Part shown: positions 26,535 through 35,501 of the stretch, one piece after another
Numbering within the stretch: the first letter of the stretch is position 1
How the letters are laid out: every line of letters starts with the position of its first letter
NCBI RefSeq assembly: GCF_011682065.1
Contig: NZ_VUYU01000005.1
Location: forward strand, 140,484 to 204,483
DNA length: 64,000 nucleotides
Source: Massilia rubra
GTDB lineage: Bacteria > Pseudomonadota > Gammaproteobacteria > Burkholderiales > Burkholderiaceae_D
Reading direction: 5' to 3'
Notes under the pieces: model-generated
Databases searched by the model: none
Seen by the model: only the letters and a program-made list of their open reading frames with translations
What the model was told of the DNA's origin: nothing
Translations under genes and position numbers: made by a program

Positions 26535-27832
26535 GCGCACCAACAATTCGTCCCCGCGACCGTGACGCGGTCATTCAATCGCTGCGTGCCGGCGTGGCGC
26601 CACGACAGGGCCAGCACCTGATCCAGGTGGGCCGCCATCTGGAAATTGAAGCCTTGATCCAGGACGTCGAACGCATCGCCGATGGCGGTTCGACGATCCG
26701 CTTCGTGATTGGCGAGTACGGAGCCGGAAAGACCTTTTTTCTTAATCTGGTGCGCGCGGTCGCAATGGAACACAAGCTCGTTACCGCGAATGCCGATCTG
26801 AATCCCGACCGCCGGCTGCATGCTACCGGTGGCCAGGCGCGCTCGCTGTATGCAGAGTTGATGCGCAATCTCTCGACACGCACCAAACAAGATGGCGGAG
26901 CGATCAGCGCGATTGTCGAGCGTTTCATTTCGACGGCAAAGAGCGAGGCTGCCGCGGCTGGTTCCACGACCGACGCCGTGATCCGTTCCAGGCTGGCCAA
27001 TTTGACCGAGATGGTCAACGGCTACGACTTTGCCGATGTCATCGCTTGCTATTGCCGGGGATTTGATGAAGGCAATGAACAGCTTAAAGCCGACGCCGTG
27101 CGCTGGCTGCGTGGCGAGTTCACTACCAAAACCGAAGCGCGCCAGGCGCTTGGCGTACGGACCATTATCGACGATGCGAATTTCTATGACCAGCTCAAGC
27201 TGTTCGCACGCTTTGTGCGTCTGGCCGGCTATACGGGATTCGTCGTCTGCCTGGATGAACTCGTCAATCTATACAAATTGTCCAATACGCAGGCGCGTAA
27301 TGCGAATTACGAACAGATCCTGCGCATCCTGAACGATTCGCTGCAGGGCTCCGCCGAAGGACTTGGCTTCATTCTGGGCGGCACGCCGGAATTCTTGATG
27401 GATACGCGGCGCGGTCTGTTCAGTTATCCCGCGCTGCAAAGCCGCCTGGCCGAGAACACCTTCGCCAAAGCCGGGCTGGTCGATTTCAGCGGTCCCGTGG
27501 TGCGCCTGGCCAGCCTGTCGCCCGAGGACTTCTACGTCATGCTGGAGAAGCTGCGCAACGTCTATGCCTTTGGTGACCCGGAAAAATACCTGTTGCCGGA
27601 TGAGGCCATCGCCCCCTTCATGCAGCACTGTTCGCGCCGCCTTGGCGATGGCTATTTCCGCACGCCGCGTACCACCATCACCGCGTTTATCAATCTGCTG
27701 GCTGTGCTGGAACAAAATCCGGGGCAGGATTGGCGCGTCCTGATCGATGCAGTCCAACTGAGTCCCGATACGGGCGGACTGGCCGACAGCCAGTTCGACA
27801 CCGATGATGAACTGGCGTCCTTCAAACTGTAG
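26531..27832 (+). CDS. BrxD-like ATP-binding protein (DUF2791, 433 aa)
   Basis: P-loop ATPase of the DUF2791 family that includes BrxD of type 2 BREX systems. Walker A is GEYGAGKT at residues 61-68 and Walker B is VVCLDEL at about 238-244. The family stretch GGTPEFLMDTRRGLFSYPAL lies downstream and is strongly diagnostic, followed by QSRLAEN. The N-terminus RDRDAVIQSLRAGVAPRQG also matches BrxD-type proteins. Its ATG overlaps the TerB-protein stop by 4 bp, and three bases separate its stop from the helicase start, so the three products are made together. It may act as an ATP-driven loader or switch for the helicase; this is inference from the BrxD-BrxHI pair. No PglX methylase, PglZ or PglY is present in the window. 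Confidence 0.85.
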   Translation: MSAPTIRPRDRDAVIQSLRAGVAPRQGQHLIQVGRHLEIEALIQDVERIADGGSTIRFVIGEYGAGKTFFLNLVRAVAMEHKLVTANADLNPDRRLHATGGQARSLYAELMRNLSTRTKQDGGAISAIVERFISTAKSEAAAAGSTTDAVIRSRLANLTEMVNGYDFADVIACYCRGFDEGNEQLKADAVRWLRGEFTTKTEARQALGVRTIIDDANFYDQLKLFARFVRLAGYTGFVVCLDELVNLYKLSNTQARNANYEQILRILNDSLQGSAEGLGFILGGTPEFLMDTRRGLFSYPALQSRLAENTFAKAGLVDFSGPVVRLASLSPEDFYVMLEKLRNVYAFGDPEKYLLPDEAIAPFMQHCSRRLGDGYFRTPRTTITAFINLLAVLEQNPGQDWRVLIDAVQLSPDTGGLADSQFDTDDELASFKL

Positions 27833-27835
27833 GCC

Positions 27836-30040
27836 ATGGCAACCCTATCGTCCTCGTTCGACTTGCTCGATGAGCGGATTCGCCGCTGGATCTGGTCGGC
27901 AGGATGGTCCGAACTGCGCGAGGCGCAGGAGCGTGCGATTCCTGCCATCTTGACGGCGGACCACGATGTGATCGTTGCGGCCGCTACCGCTGCGGGAAAA
28001 ACGGAAGCGGCCATGCTGCCCGTGCTGACGAATTTGCTCAAGGACGACGACGGGCTGGCACTGACACTGTATATCAGCCCGCTCAAGGCCCTCATTAACG
28101 ACCAGTTCGGGCGCCTGCTTCCGCTGTGCGAGACGCTCGACATTCCCGTGTGGCCATGGCATGGCGATATTTCGTCCTCGTCCAAAAGCCGTTTCCTGAA
28201 GCGTCCGTCCGGCGTGCTCCTGATCACGCCGGAGTCGCTGGAGGCGATTTTATGTAACCGGGGATTTTCGGCCCCGACACTGTTTGCCGGGCTGCGTTAC
28301 ATCGTCGTCGATGAACTGCATGCGTTCATCGGCAGCGAACGCGGCAAGCAGCTGCAATCGCTGATGCAAAGGGTCGAGCTTGCCGCTGGCGCCAGGGTGG
28401 CGCGCATCGGATTATCGGCCACGCTCGGCGACATGAGGCTTGCCGCCGACTTTCTCAGGCCGCGTGCTGCCGACGGCGTCGAGACCATCGTCTCGACATC
28501 GGAAGGGGGAGACCTCAAGTTGCTCATCAAGGGATATGTCGTGCTCGCGCCCAAGGATCGGGAGGCGGACGATGCCGACGAACATCCCGAAGCCGAGGCG
28601 GTGCGTTCGATAGCCGGCCATATGTTCAAGACGCTCAAAGGGTCGAACAATCTGGTTTTCCCGAACAGCCGTGGAAAGGTCGAACAATACACCTACGAGC
28701 TGCAAAAACTATGCGCTGCCGAAGGAATGCCAAACGAGTTCTGGCCCCATCACGGCAGTTTGTCGCGCGAGCTTCGGGAGGAGACCGAAGCGGCGCTGAA
28801 AAGCAAGGACCGGCACGCAACGGCGGTCTGCACGAATACATTGGAACTCGGGATCGATATCGGTGCCGTCAAGTGCGTCGTCCAGGTTGGCCCGCCACCT
28901 TCGGTCGCCAGCTTGCGCCAGCGCCTCGGACGATCCGGGCGGCGGCCCGGAGAATCGTCGATTTTGAGAGGATACGCAATTGAGCAGGAAATCCATTCAG
29001 AGTCCGATCTTTCAAGCTTGTTGCGGGAAGACCTGTTTGAATTCGCCGCGATGACCAGTCTGCTGTTGGAAGGATGGGTGGAGCCGCCGCGGCCTCGGGG
29101 CATGCACTTGTCCACCCTGGTGCAGCAACTGTTGTCGTTGATTGCTCAACGCGGAGGCATGATGGCGCCTGAGGCCTATCGTATCCTGTGCGAGGCTGGC
29201 CCATTCGATGCGGTCGGTAAAGCCGATTTTGTTTCGCTGCTCAGTCATTTGGGGGCAAAGGACATCCTGATGCAGGATGCGTCCGGTGTGCTTTTGCATG
29301 GAGCAAAGGGTGCCCCACTGGTGAATCACTACACTTTCTATGCAGCGTTCAGCGCGGAGGAAGAGTTTCGTATCATTTCCGGCACACGTACGCTAGGCTC
29401 GGTGCCGGTATCGAGCGCGCTATCCGTCGGCGACTTTATCCTGTTCGCAGCCAGAACATGGCGCGTCGACGAGGTTGACGAAGCGTCAAAATCGATCTAC
29501 GTCACTCAGCATCAGGCGGGCCGTCCGCCGAGATTCAGCAACGGCGCAGGCATGGTGCACGACAAAGTGCGCGAGCGGATGAAAAAGCTTTACGAGGGCA
29601 CCGACGATACCGGCTTCCTCGATCCGGCCGCTGTGCGCTTGCTCGCTGAAGGCCGGGACACCTATCGCCGCTATGATATCGGTCGCCGGCCCCTGCTGCA
29701 TGTTGATGGCCGTGCGCTCATCCTTTCATGGCAAGGCGATGCCCGGAACGCGACAATTGCGATGCTTTTGAGAATGAAGGGGTTTTCTGTCGGGTGTTAC
29801 GGTGCCATTCTCACGATCGAACAAGCGGGGGCCGAGCTCGCCGAGGTCAGCAAAGCGCTGCAGGCAATCGCATCCATGCCATTGCCACCGATCGAGGACT
29901 TGCTGGCTAACGCATTGAACCTCAGGCAGGAAAAATGGGACTCGGCTTTGCCGGAAAATCTGCTTCAACGCTCGTTTGCGAGCCAGAAGTTGGACCTGGC
30001 AGGCGCGCATGAATGGATTAAATCCCAGTGGTATACCTGA
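27836..30040 (+). CDS. Lhr/BrxHI-like superfamily 2 helicase (734 aa)
   Basis: DEAD/DEAH-box helicase with two RecA lobes. Motifs: Q-like LREAQERAI near residue 28, Walker A ATAAGKTE at 50-57, motif II DELH at 159-162, motif III SATLGD at 194-199 and motif VI QRLGRSGRR at 362-370. DELH in place of DEVH/DEAH and GRSGRR are typical of Lhr-related helicases, including BrxHI. About 360 residues follow motif VI, with predicted winged-helix (LLSLIAQRGGMMAPEAYRIL) and beta-rich parts. That is much shorter than canonical Lhr (about 1500 residues). No nuclease domain is evident. It probably translocates on or unwinds nucleic acid with the BrxD-like ATPase. Start ATG is three bases after the upstream stop. 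Confidence 0.86.
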   Translation: MATLSSSFDLLDERIRRWIWSAGWSELREAQERAIPAILTADHDVIVAAATAAGKTEAAMLPVLTNLLKDDDGLALTLYISPLKALINDQFGRLLPLCETLDIPVWPWHGDISSSSKSRFLKRPSGVLLITPESLEAILCNRGFSAPTLFAGLRYIVVDELHAFIGSERGKQLQSLMQRVELAAGARVARIGLSATLGDMRLAADFLRPRAADGVETIVSTSEGGDLKLLIKGYVVLAPKDREADDADEHPEAEAVRSIAGHMFKTLKGSNNLVFPNSRGKVEQYTYELQKLCAAEGMPNEFWPHHGSLSRELREETEAALKSKDRHATAVCTNTLELGIDIGAVKCVVQVGPPPSVASLRQRLGRSGRRPGESSILRGYAIEQEIHSESDLSSLLREDLFEFAAMTSLLLEGWVEPPRPRGMHLSTLVQQLLSLIAQRGGMMAPEAYRILCEAGPFDAVGKADFVSLLSHLGAKDILMQDASGVLLHGAKGAPLVNHYTFYAAFSAEEEFRIISGTRTLGSVPVSSALSVGDFILFAARTWRVDEVDEASKSIYVTQHQAGRPPRFSNGAGMVHDKVRERMKKLYEGTDDTGFLDPAAVRLLAEGRDTYRRYDIGRRPLLHVDGRALILSWQGDARNATIAMLLRMKGFSVGCYGAILTIEQAGAELAEVSKALQAIASMPLPPIEDLLANALNLRQEKWDSALPENLLQRSFASQKLDLAGAHEWIKSQWYT

Positions 30041-30239
30041 CCTGCCACCCTTATCATTCGGTGTAGAAATTACTTGCGAGGAATCATATTTGCTGCACTG
30101 CAGCAATAGACCCCCACCTCTAAGTTCCCGTTTGACATTTGCTTTGTAGTGGATAATAGTACGAGCGTTCGGATTTATATTCAACGGGTCGCATTTTTAA
30201 CTACCAACGGGACCATCTATTAACACTTCAGTCAAATTC

Positions 30240-30848
30240 ATGCGCAAGGGCGAGCTCACGCGGGCCGCCATCCTGGACGTCGCGCTCGACCTCGCCAGCC
30301 GCGATGGTCTCGAAGGGCTGACGATCGGTTTGCTCGCGGACAAAATGAACATGAGCAAGTCTGGCGTGTTCGCGCACTTCGGTTCGCGTGAAGACTTGCA
30401 GATGGAAGTGCTCAAGCTCTACCACCACCGTTTCGAGCAGGAAGTGTTTTTCCCGAGCGTCAAGGAGCCGCGCGGCATTTCGCGCCTCAAGGCCATGAAT
30501 GCCCGCTGGATCAAGCGCGTCAGCGTCGAGATCGCCTCCGGCTGCATCTATATCAGTGGCGCCGTCGAATACGACGACCGTCCCGGCCCGATTCGCGAAG
30601 AACTGGTGTCGATGGTGCGTGCGTGGCAGGGAGCACTGCTAAGATGCGTGGAGCAGACCATCGAATGCGGCGACCTCAAGCCCGATACCGACGCCAACCA
30701 GATGGTCTACGAGATGTACGGCCTGATCCTGGCGCTGCACCACGATGCGCGATTCCTGCGTCGTCCGGGCAGCGTCGATCGCGCGCGCAGCGGCTTCGAG
30801 CGCCTGATCATGAATTACCAGAATCCGTCCAAGAATCAAGCGCAATAA
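30240..30848 (+). CDS. TetR/AcrR family regulator of the beta-oxidation cluster (202 aa)
   Basis: TetR-type repressor. The helix-turn-helix lies at residues 10-55 (RAAILDVALDLASRDGLEGL, then MSKSGVFAHFGSREDL). The C-terminal ligand domain contains WIKRVSVEIASGCIYISGAVEYDD, a pattern seen in regulators beside fatty-acid degradation genes. It stands upstream of acyl-CoA dehydrogenase, FadN-type and thiolase genes, so acyl-CoA-responsive repression is plausible. The intergenic stretch before it (30041-30239) is A/T-rich and could hold its promoter and operator. I see no gene there. Confidence 0.85.
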   Translation: MRKGELTRAAILDVALDLASRDGLEGLTIGLLADKMNMSKSGVFAHFGSREDLQMEVLKLYHHRFEQEVFFPSVKEPRGISRLKAMNARWIKRVSVEIASGCIYISGAVEYDDRPGPIREELVSMVRAWQGALLRCVEQTIECGDLKPDTDANQMVYEMYGLILALHHDARFLRRPGSVDRARSGFERLIMNYQNPSKNQAQ

Positions 30849-30871
30849 GCGAATCAAATCGCAGTAATCGA

Positions 30872-31001
30872 ATCAAGGGAACCTCGAACAACCTACTGCG
30901 CGGCGCAATTTTCGCCCTGCGATGCTCACCGTACCTTCGTACGGCTGCGCTTCTCGGGCGAAACTTGCACCGCTCGCTACGGTTTTTCGAGGTCCCCTCA
31001 A
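30872..31001. repeat. 130-bp imperfect palindromic element
   Basis: An almost end-to-end inverted repeat. The outer arms pair around AACCTCGAA (left, 30880-30888) and TTTTTCGAGGT (right, 30983-30993). The middle arms pair GGCGCAATTTTCGCCC with GGGCGAAACTTGCACC. The core is a perfect hairpin CCGTAC-CTTC-GTACGG at 30929-30944. The symmetry centre is 30936/30937. It lies between the TetR gene and the acyl-CoA dehydrogenase gene. It may be a dispersed, non-autonomous palindromic element and may also act as a transcription attenuator. No second copy was noticed in the window. Confidence 0.6.
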
Positions 31002-31076
31002 GTACCGAGTCATCACCTTGCCGGGTCCAGCAGTCGCTGGCCTGGTCATCAACCATACGTTCGTCAGGAGAAAATC

Positions 31077-32867
31077 ATGGGTCAATACGTCGCGCCAATT
31101 CGGGATATGCAGTTCGTGCTGCACGAGTTCCTCAATGTATCCGACGAATTGAAGCAGTTGCCGAAATTCGAAGATGTCGACGCCGACATCATCAACCAGG
31201 TGCTGGAAGAGGGTGCCAAGTTCACGCAGGACGTGCTGTTCCCGCTGAACCACTCGGGCGATCGCGAAGGCTGCCACTATGATGCGGCGACCAAGTCGGT
31301 GACCACGCCAAAAGGCTTCAAGGAAGCCTACAAGCAGTACGTCGACGGCGGCTGGGCAGCGCTCGCGTGCGACCCGGAATACGGCGGCCAGGGCTTGCCG
31401 GTCGTGCTGAACAACTCGTTCTACGAAATGCTCAACTCCTCCAACCAGGCCTGGTCGATGTACCCTGGCCTGTCGCACGGCGCCTACGAGTGCCTGCTGG
31501 AGCACGGCACCGACGAACAGAAAAAAACCTACCTGCCGAAACTGGTCTCGGGCGAATGGACCGGCACCATGTGCCTGACCGAATCGCACTGCGGCACCGA
31601 CCTGGGCATGCTGCGCTCGAAAGCGCTGCCGCAGGACGACGGTTCGTGGCTGATCACCGGTTCGAAGATTTTCATCTCGGCCGGCGAACATGACGTCGCC
31701 GAAAACATCCTGCACCTGGTGCTGGCGCGCGTGCCGGACGCACCGGAAGGCTCGAAAGGCATTTCGCTGTTCCTGGTGCCGAAGTTCCTGCCGAACGCGG
31801 ACGGCACCCTGGGCGAGCGCAATCCGATTTTCTGCGGCGCGATCGAAGAAAAGATGGGCATCCACGGTAACTCGACCTGCCAGATGAACCTGGACGGCGC
31901 TAAAGGCTGGATCATCGGCCAGCCGAACAAGGGCCTCAACGCCATGTTCGTGTTCATGAACGCGGCCCGCCTGGGCGTGGGCATGCAGTCGCTCGGCCTG
32001 ACCGAAGTGGCGTACCAGAACGCGCTGGTGTATGCCAAAGACCGCATCCAGATGCGCAGCCTGTCGGGCGTCAAGGCACCTGACAAACAAGCCGACCCGA
32101 TCATCGTGCACGCCGACGTGCGCCGCATGCTGCTCACCGCCAAGGCCTACGCCGAAGGCGCGCGCGCATTCACGTCCTACGCCGCGCTGCAGATCGACCG
32201 CGAACTGCATCACCCCGACGAAGAAGTGCGCAAGGATGCCGCCGACGAAGTCGCGCTGCTCACGCCAGTCATCAAGGCCTTCATTACCGACAACGGCTGG
32301 ATCGCTACGTCGGAAGCGATGCAGGTCTACGGCGGCCACGGTTACATTTCCGAGTGGGGCATGGAGCAGTACGTGCGCGACGCGCGCATCAACCTGATTT
32401 ACGAAGGCACCAATACGATCCAGTCGCTCGACCTGCTGGGCCGCAAGGTCCTGATGGACAACGGCGCCAAGCTGCGCAAGTTCGGCGAGAAGATCAAGAA
32501 CTTCGTTGAAGAAAACGGCACCGATGAAGCGCTGTCGGAGTTCATCACGCCGCTGGGCGACCTGGGCGACAAGGTCACCAAGCTGACCATGGAAATCGGC
32601 ATGAAGGCATTCCAGAATCCCGATGAAGTGGGCGCGGCGGCGGTTCCTTACCTGCGCGTTGTCGGTCACCTGATCTACAGCTACTTCTTCGCGCAGATGG
32701 CGAAGATCGCGCTGGCCAAGGAAGACTCGGGCGACAACTTCTACAAAGCCAAGCTGGCCACGGCGCGCTTCTACTTCGCGCGCCTGCAGCCTGAAACGGC
32801 CATGCTGATCCGCCAGGCGCGTTCCGGCTCGGCCAACCTGATGGCGCTCGACGCCGACTTGTTCTAA
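31077..32867 (+). CDS. Acyl-CoA dehydrogenase with C-terminal extension (596 aa)
   Basis: FAD enzyme that introduces the 2,3-double bond in acyl-CoAs. Domain order is N-terminal helical (FEDVDADIINQVLEEGAKF), the middle beta domain (TGTMCLTESHCGTDLGML, then GSKIFISAGEHD) and C-terminal helical with the flavin-binding QVYGGHGYISEWGMEQYVRDARI. IYEGTNTIQSLDLLGRK is near the catalytic Glu position. An extra helical region of about 130 residues follows, as in the 590-600-residue enzymes related to DmdC-type dehydrogenases. The AGGAGAAAATC ribosome site precedes the ATG. Together with downstream genes it forms a beta-oxidation set; chain-length preference is unknown. Confidence 0.9.
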   Translation: MGQYVAPIRDMQFVLHEFLNVSDELKQLPKFEDVDADIINQVLEEGAKFTQDVLFPLNHSGDREGCHYDAATKSVTTPKGFKEAYKQYVDGGWAALACDPEYGGQGLPVVLNNSFYEMLNSSNQAWSMYPGLSHGAYECLLEHGTDEQKKTYLPKLVSGEWTGTMCLTESHCGTDLGMLRSKALPQDDGSWLITGSKIFISAGEHDVAENILHLVLARVPDAPEGSKGISLFLVPKFLPNADGTLGERNPIFCGAIEEKMGIHGNSTCQMNLDGAKGWIIGQPNKGLNAMFVFMNAARLGVGMQSLGLTEVAYQNALVYAKDRIQMRSLSGVKAPDKQADPIIVHADVRRMLLTAKAYAEGARAFTSYAALQIDRELHHPDEEVRKDAADEVALLTPVIKAFITDNGWIATSEAMQVYGGHGYISEWGMEQYVRDARINLIYEGTNTIQSLDLLGRKVLMDNGAKLRKFGEKIKNFVEENGTDEALSEFITPLGDLGDKVTKLTMEIGMKAFQNPDEVGAAAVPYLRVVGHLIYSYFFAQMAKIALAKEDSGDNFYKAKLATARFYFARLQPETAMLIRQARSGSANLMALDADLF

Positions 32868-32903
32868 TTAGCCAAGTGCTCCCTGTAGCAACCGGCGCCT
32901 CAT

Positions 32904-32980
32904 CGTCGTTCCCGCGCAGGCGGGAACCCAAGTTCGCAGCGTATCGACGAACTTGGACCCCCGCCTGCGCGGGGGCGACG
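32904..32980. repeat. REP-like palindromic pair
   Basis: Two 33-bp arms face each other across an 11-bp loop (32937-32947). The left arm starts CGTCGTTCCCGCGCAGGC and the right arm ends GCCTGCGCGGGGGCGACG; both contain an inner CCCGC-GCAG-GCGGG-type palindrome. The arms differ at about five positions. Sequences of this type are common intergenic dispersed repeats in betaproteobacteria. It sits between the acyl-CoA dehydrogenase and FadN-type genes and could moderate read-through or stabilise mRNA ends. Confidence 0.7.
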
Positions 32981-33043
32981 GATGCAGGCGGCGTGAGGTG
33001 ACGGGAATGACGAAGCAGCAAACCTGAAAAACAAAGGAAAGCC

Positions 33044-35440
33044 ATGACCAATTTCATCGTTAAAAAAGTCGCCGTGCTCGGCGCCGGCGTGATGGGTGCG
33101 CAAATTGCCGCCCACTGCGTCAACGCCAAAGTACCGGTCGTCCTGTTCGACCTGCCTGCCAAAGACGGCAACAAGAACGGCATCGTGCAGCGCGCCATCG
33201 ACAACCTGAAAAAACTCAGCCCTGCGCCACTCGGCAACAAGGATGACGCCGCGCTGATCGAAATCGCCAACTACGAAGATAACCTCGAGCTGCTGGCCGG
33301 CTGCGACCTGATTATCGAAGCCATCGCCGAGCGCATGGACTGGAAACACGACCTGTATAAAAAGGTCGCTCCGCACATCGCGCCGAACGCGATCTTCGCG
33401 TCGAACACCTCCGGCCTGTCGATCACCACCCTGGCCGACGGTTTCGACGCCGAACTCAAAGCGCGCTTCTGCGGCGTTCACTTCTTCAACCCGCCGCGCT
33501 ACATGCACCTGGTCGAAATCATCCCGACCGAGTCCACCAAGCCGGAAATCGTCGACCAGCTCGAAGGCTTCCTGACCACCACCCTGGGCAAGGGCGTCGT
33601 GCGCGCCAAGGACACCCCTAACTTCATCGCCAACCGCGTCGGTATCTTCGGCATGCTGGCGATCATCCACGAAGCCGAAAAATTCGGCCTGACCGTGGAC
33701 GTGGTCGACGACCTGACCGGCGCCAAGCTCGGTCGCGCCAAGTCGGGCACCTTCCGTACCGCCGACGTGGTCGGGCTGGACACGATGGGCCATGTGATCA
33801 AGACCATGCAGGACAACCTGGCCGACGATCCCTTCTTCGCCGTCTACAAAACCCCGGACGTGCTGGCCAAGCTGGTCGCCGCCGGTGCGCTCGGCCAGAA
33901 AGCCGGCGCCGGTTTCTACAAAAAGGTCGGCAAGGATATCCAGCGCCTCGATTTTGCCACCGGTGACTACGTCGCCGGCGGCGGCAAGGCTGCCGACATC
34001 GTCGCCCGCATCCTGAAAGAAAAGGATCCGGTCAAGAAGATGAAAGCGCTGCGCGAATCGACCAACCCGCAAGGCCAGTTCCTGTGGGCGATCTTCCGCG
34101 ACGCCTTCCACTACATCGCCGTCCATCTGGGCTCGATCGCCGACAACGCGCGCGACGTCGATTTCGCGATGCGCTGGGGCTTCGGCTGGAACGTCGGTCC
34201 TTTCGAAACCTGGCAGGCATCGGGCTGGACCCAGATCGCCAACTGGGTCAAGGAAGACATCGACGCCGGCAACGCACTGTGCTCGGCGCCGCTGCCGGCA
34301 TGGGTGTTCGAAGGCCAGGTCGCCGAGAAAGGCGTGCACACGCCTGAAGGTTCGTTCTCCGCGTCGAAAAACGCCTACGTGCCGCGTTCCACCCTGGCCG
34401 TGTACGAGCGCCAGCCGTTCCGCGCACCGGTGCTGGGCGCCGGCGCTGTCGACGGCAAGACCGCCGGCGTGACCTTCCACGAAGACGACTCGGTGCGCAT
34501 CTGGCACCAGAACGACGACGTGCTGATCATCTCGCTCAAGACCAAGATGCACGTCATCGGCGAAGGCGTGATCAACGGCCTGAAAATGGCGCAGCTTGAG
34601 GCTGAAAAGAACTTCAAGGGCCTGGTCATCTGGAATGCCGACGCAGCCGAAGGCGGCGCCTTCTCGGCCGGCGCCGACCTGCAAGCCGCACTGCCGCTGT
34701 TCATGCAAGGCGGCGCCAAGGCCATGGAGCCGGGTATCGCGCTGCTGCAAGATACCTTCATGGCGATGAAATATTCGAGCATTCCGGTGGTCGCTGCGGT
34801 GGCGGGCCTGGCACTGGGCGGCGGCTGCGAAATGGCGCTGCACGCGTCCAAGCGCGTCGCTTCGATCGAGTCGTACATCGGCCTCGTTGAAGTCGGCGTG
34901 GGCCTGATTCCAGCTGGCGGCGGCCTGAAAGAAGCGGCTGCACGCGCTTCCGGCGAAGCCAAGGGTTCGGACATCCTGCACTTCCTGAAAACCGGCTTTA
35001 CCAACGCGGCAACGGCCAACGTGTCGAAATCGGCGCTGGAAGCGAAAGCGATGGGTTACCTGAAAGAAGACGACGTCATTGTCTTCAACCCGTACGAACT
35101 GCTGCACGTGGCAAAAGTCGAAGCGCGCGCCATGTTCGACGCCGGCTATCGTCCTCCGATGAAGAAGACGATCACCGCGACCGGCCGCTATGGCTGGGCG
35201 ACCATCCGTGCGCAACTGGTCAACATGCGCGACGGCGGTTTCATCTCCGCGCACGACTACAAGCTGGGCGACATGATCGCCGAGATCGTGAGCGGTGGCG
35301 ACATCGACCAGGGCAGCCAGTTGAGCGAGCAGTGGTTCCTCGACATGGAGCGCAAGGCCTTCCTCGAACTGCTGAACCATCCGAAATCCCAGGAACGGAT
35401 CATGGGCATGATGCAGACCGGTAAACCGGTACGCAACTGA
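33044..35440 (+). CDS. 3-hydroxyacyl-CoA dehydrogenase / enoyl-CoA hydratase, FadN domain order (798 aa)
   Basis: Bifunctional beta-oxidation enzyme. The NAD-binding domain comes first (VAVLGAGVMGAQIAAHCVNA, residues 9-28), followed by the dehydrogenase C-terminal domains (VHFFNPPRYMHLVEIIP with the catalytic His region, and TPNFIANRVGIFGM). A C-terminal hydratase/isomerase-like domain lies at about 500-700 (FSAGADLQAALP and VAGLALGGGCEMALHASK). This order is the reverse of FadB/FadJ and matches Bacillus FadN (about 790 residues). AAAGGAAA precedes the ATG. It presumably acts with the downstream thiolase as the FadN-FadA pair. Confidence 0.9.
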   Translation: MTNFIVKKVAVLGAGVMGAQIAAHCVNAKVPVVLFDLPAKDGNKNGIVQRAIDNLKKLSPAPLGNKDDAALIEIANYEDNLELLAGCDLIIEAIAERMDWKHDLYKKVAPHIAPNAIFASNTSGLSITTLADGFDAELKARFCGVHFFNPPRYMHLVEIIPTESTKPEIVDQLEGFLTTTLGKGVVRAKDTPNFIANRVGIFGMLAIIHEAEKFGLTVDVVDDLTGAKLGRAKSGTFRTADVVGLDTMGHVIKTMQDNLADDPFFAVYKTPDVLAKLVAAGALGQKAGAGFYKKVGKDIQRLDFATGDYVAGGGKAADIVARILKEKDPVKKMKALRESTNPQGQFLWAIFRDAFHYIAVHLGSIADNARDVDFAMRWGFGWNVGPFETWQASGWTQIANWVKEDIDAGNALCSAPLPAWVFEGQVAEKGVHTPEGSFSASKNAYVPRSTLAVYERQPFRAPVLGAGAVDGKTAGVTFHEDDSVRIWHQNDDVLIISLKTKMHVIGEGVINGLKMAQLEAEKNFKGLVIWNADAAEGGAFSAGADLQAALPLFMQGGAKAMEPGIALLQDTFMAMKYSSIPVVAAVAGLALGGGCEMALHASKRVASIESYIGLVEVGVGLIPAGGGLKEAAARASGEAKGSDILHFLKTGFTNAATANVSKSALEAKAMGYLKEDDVIVFNPYELLHVAKVEARAMFDAGYRPPMKKTITATGRYGWATIRAQLVNMRDGGFISAHDYKLGDMIAEIVSGGDIDQGSQLSEQWFLDMERKAFLELLNHPKSQERIMGMMQTGKPVRN

Positions 35441-35501
35441 TCGACCCGCAATGTCGATCCTGAGCTTAGCGTTCAAATTTCTACTGCGAGTGAGGCCAAG
35501 C

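Noticed and set aside
30873-32669. A 598-residue minus-strand open frame over the acyl-CoA dehydrogenase gene
   Set aside because: Shadow frame with His/Arg/Val-rich low-complexity translation; the dehydrogenase is firm.
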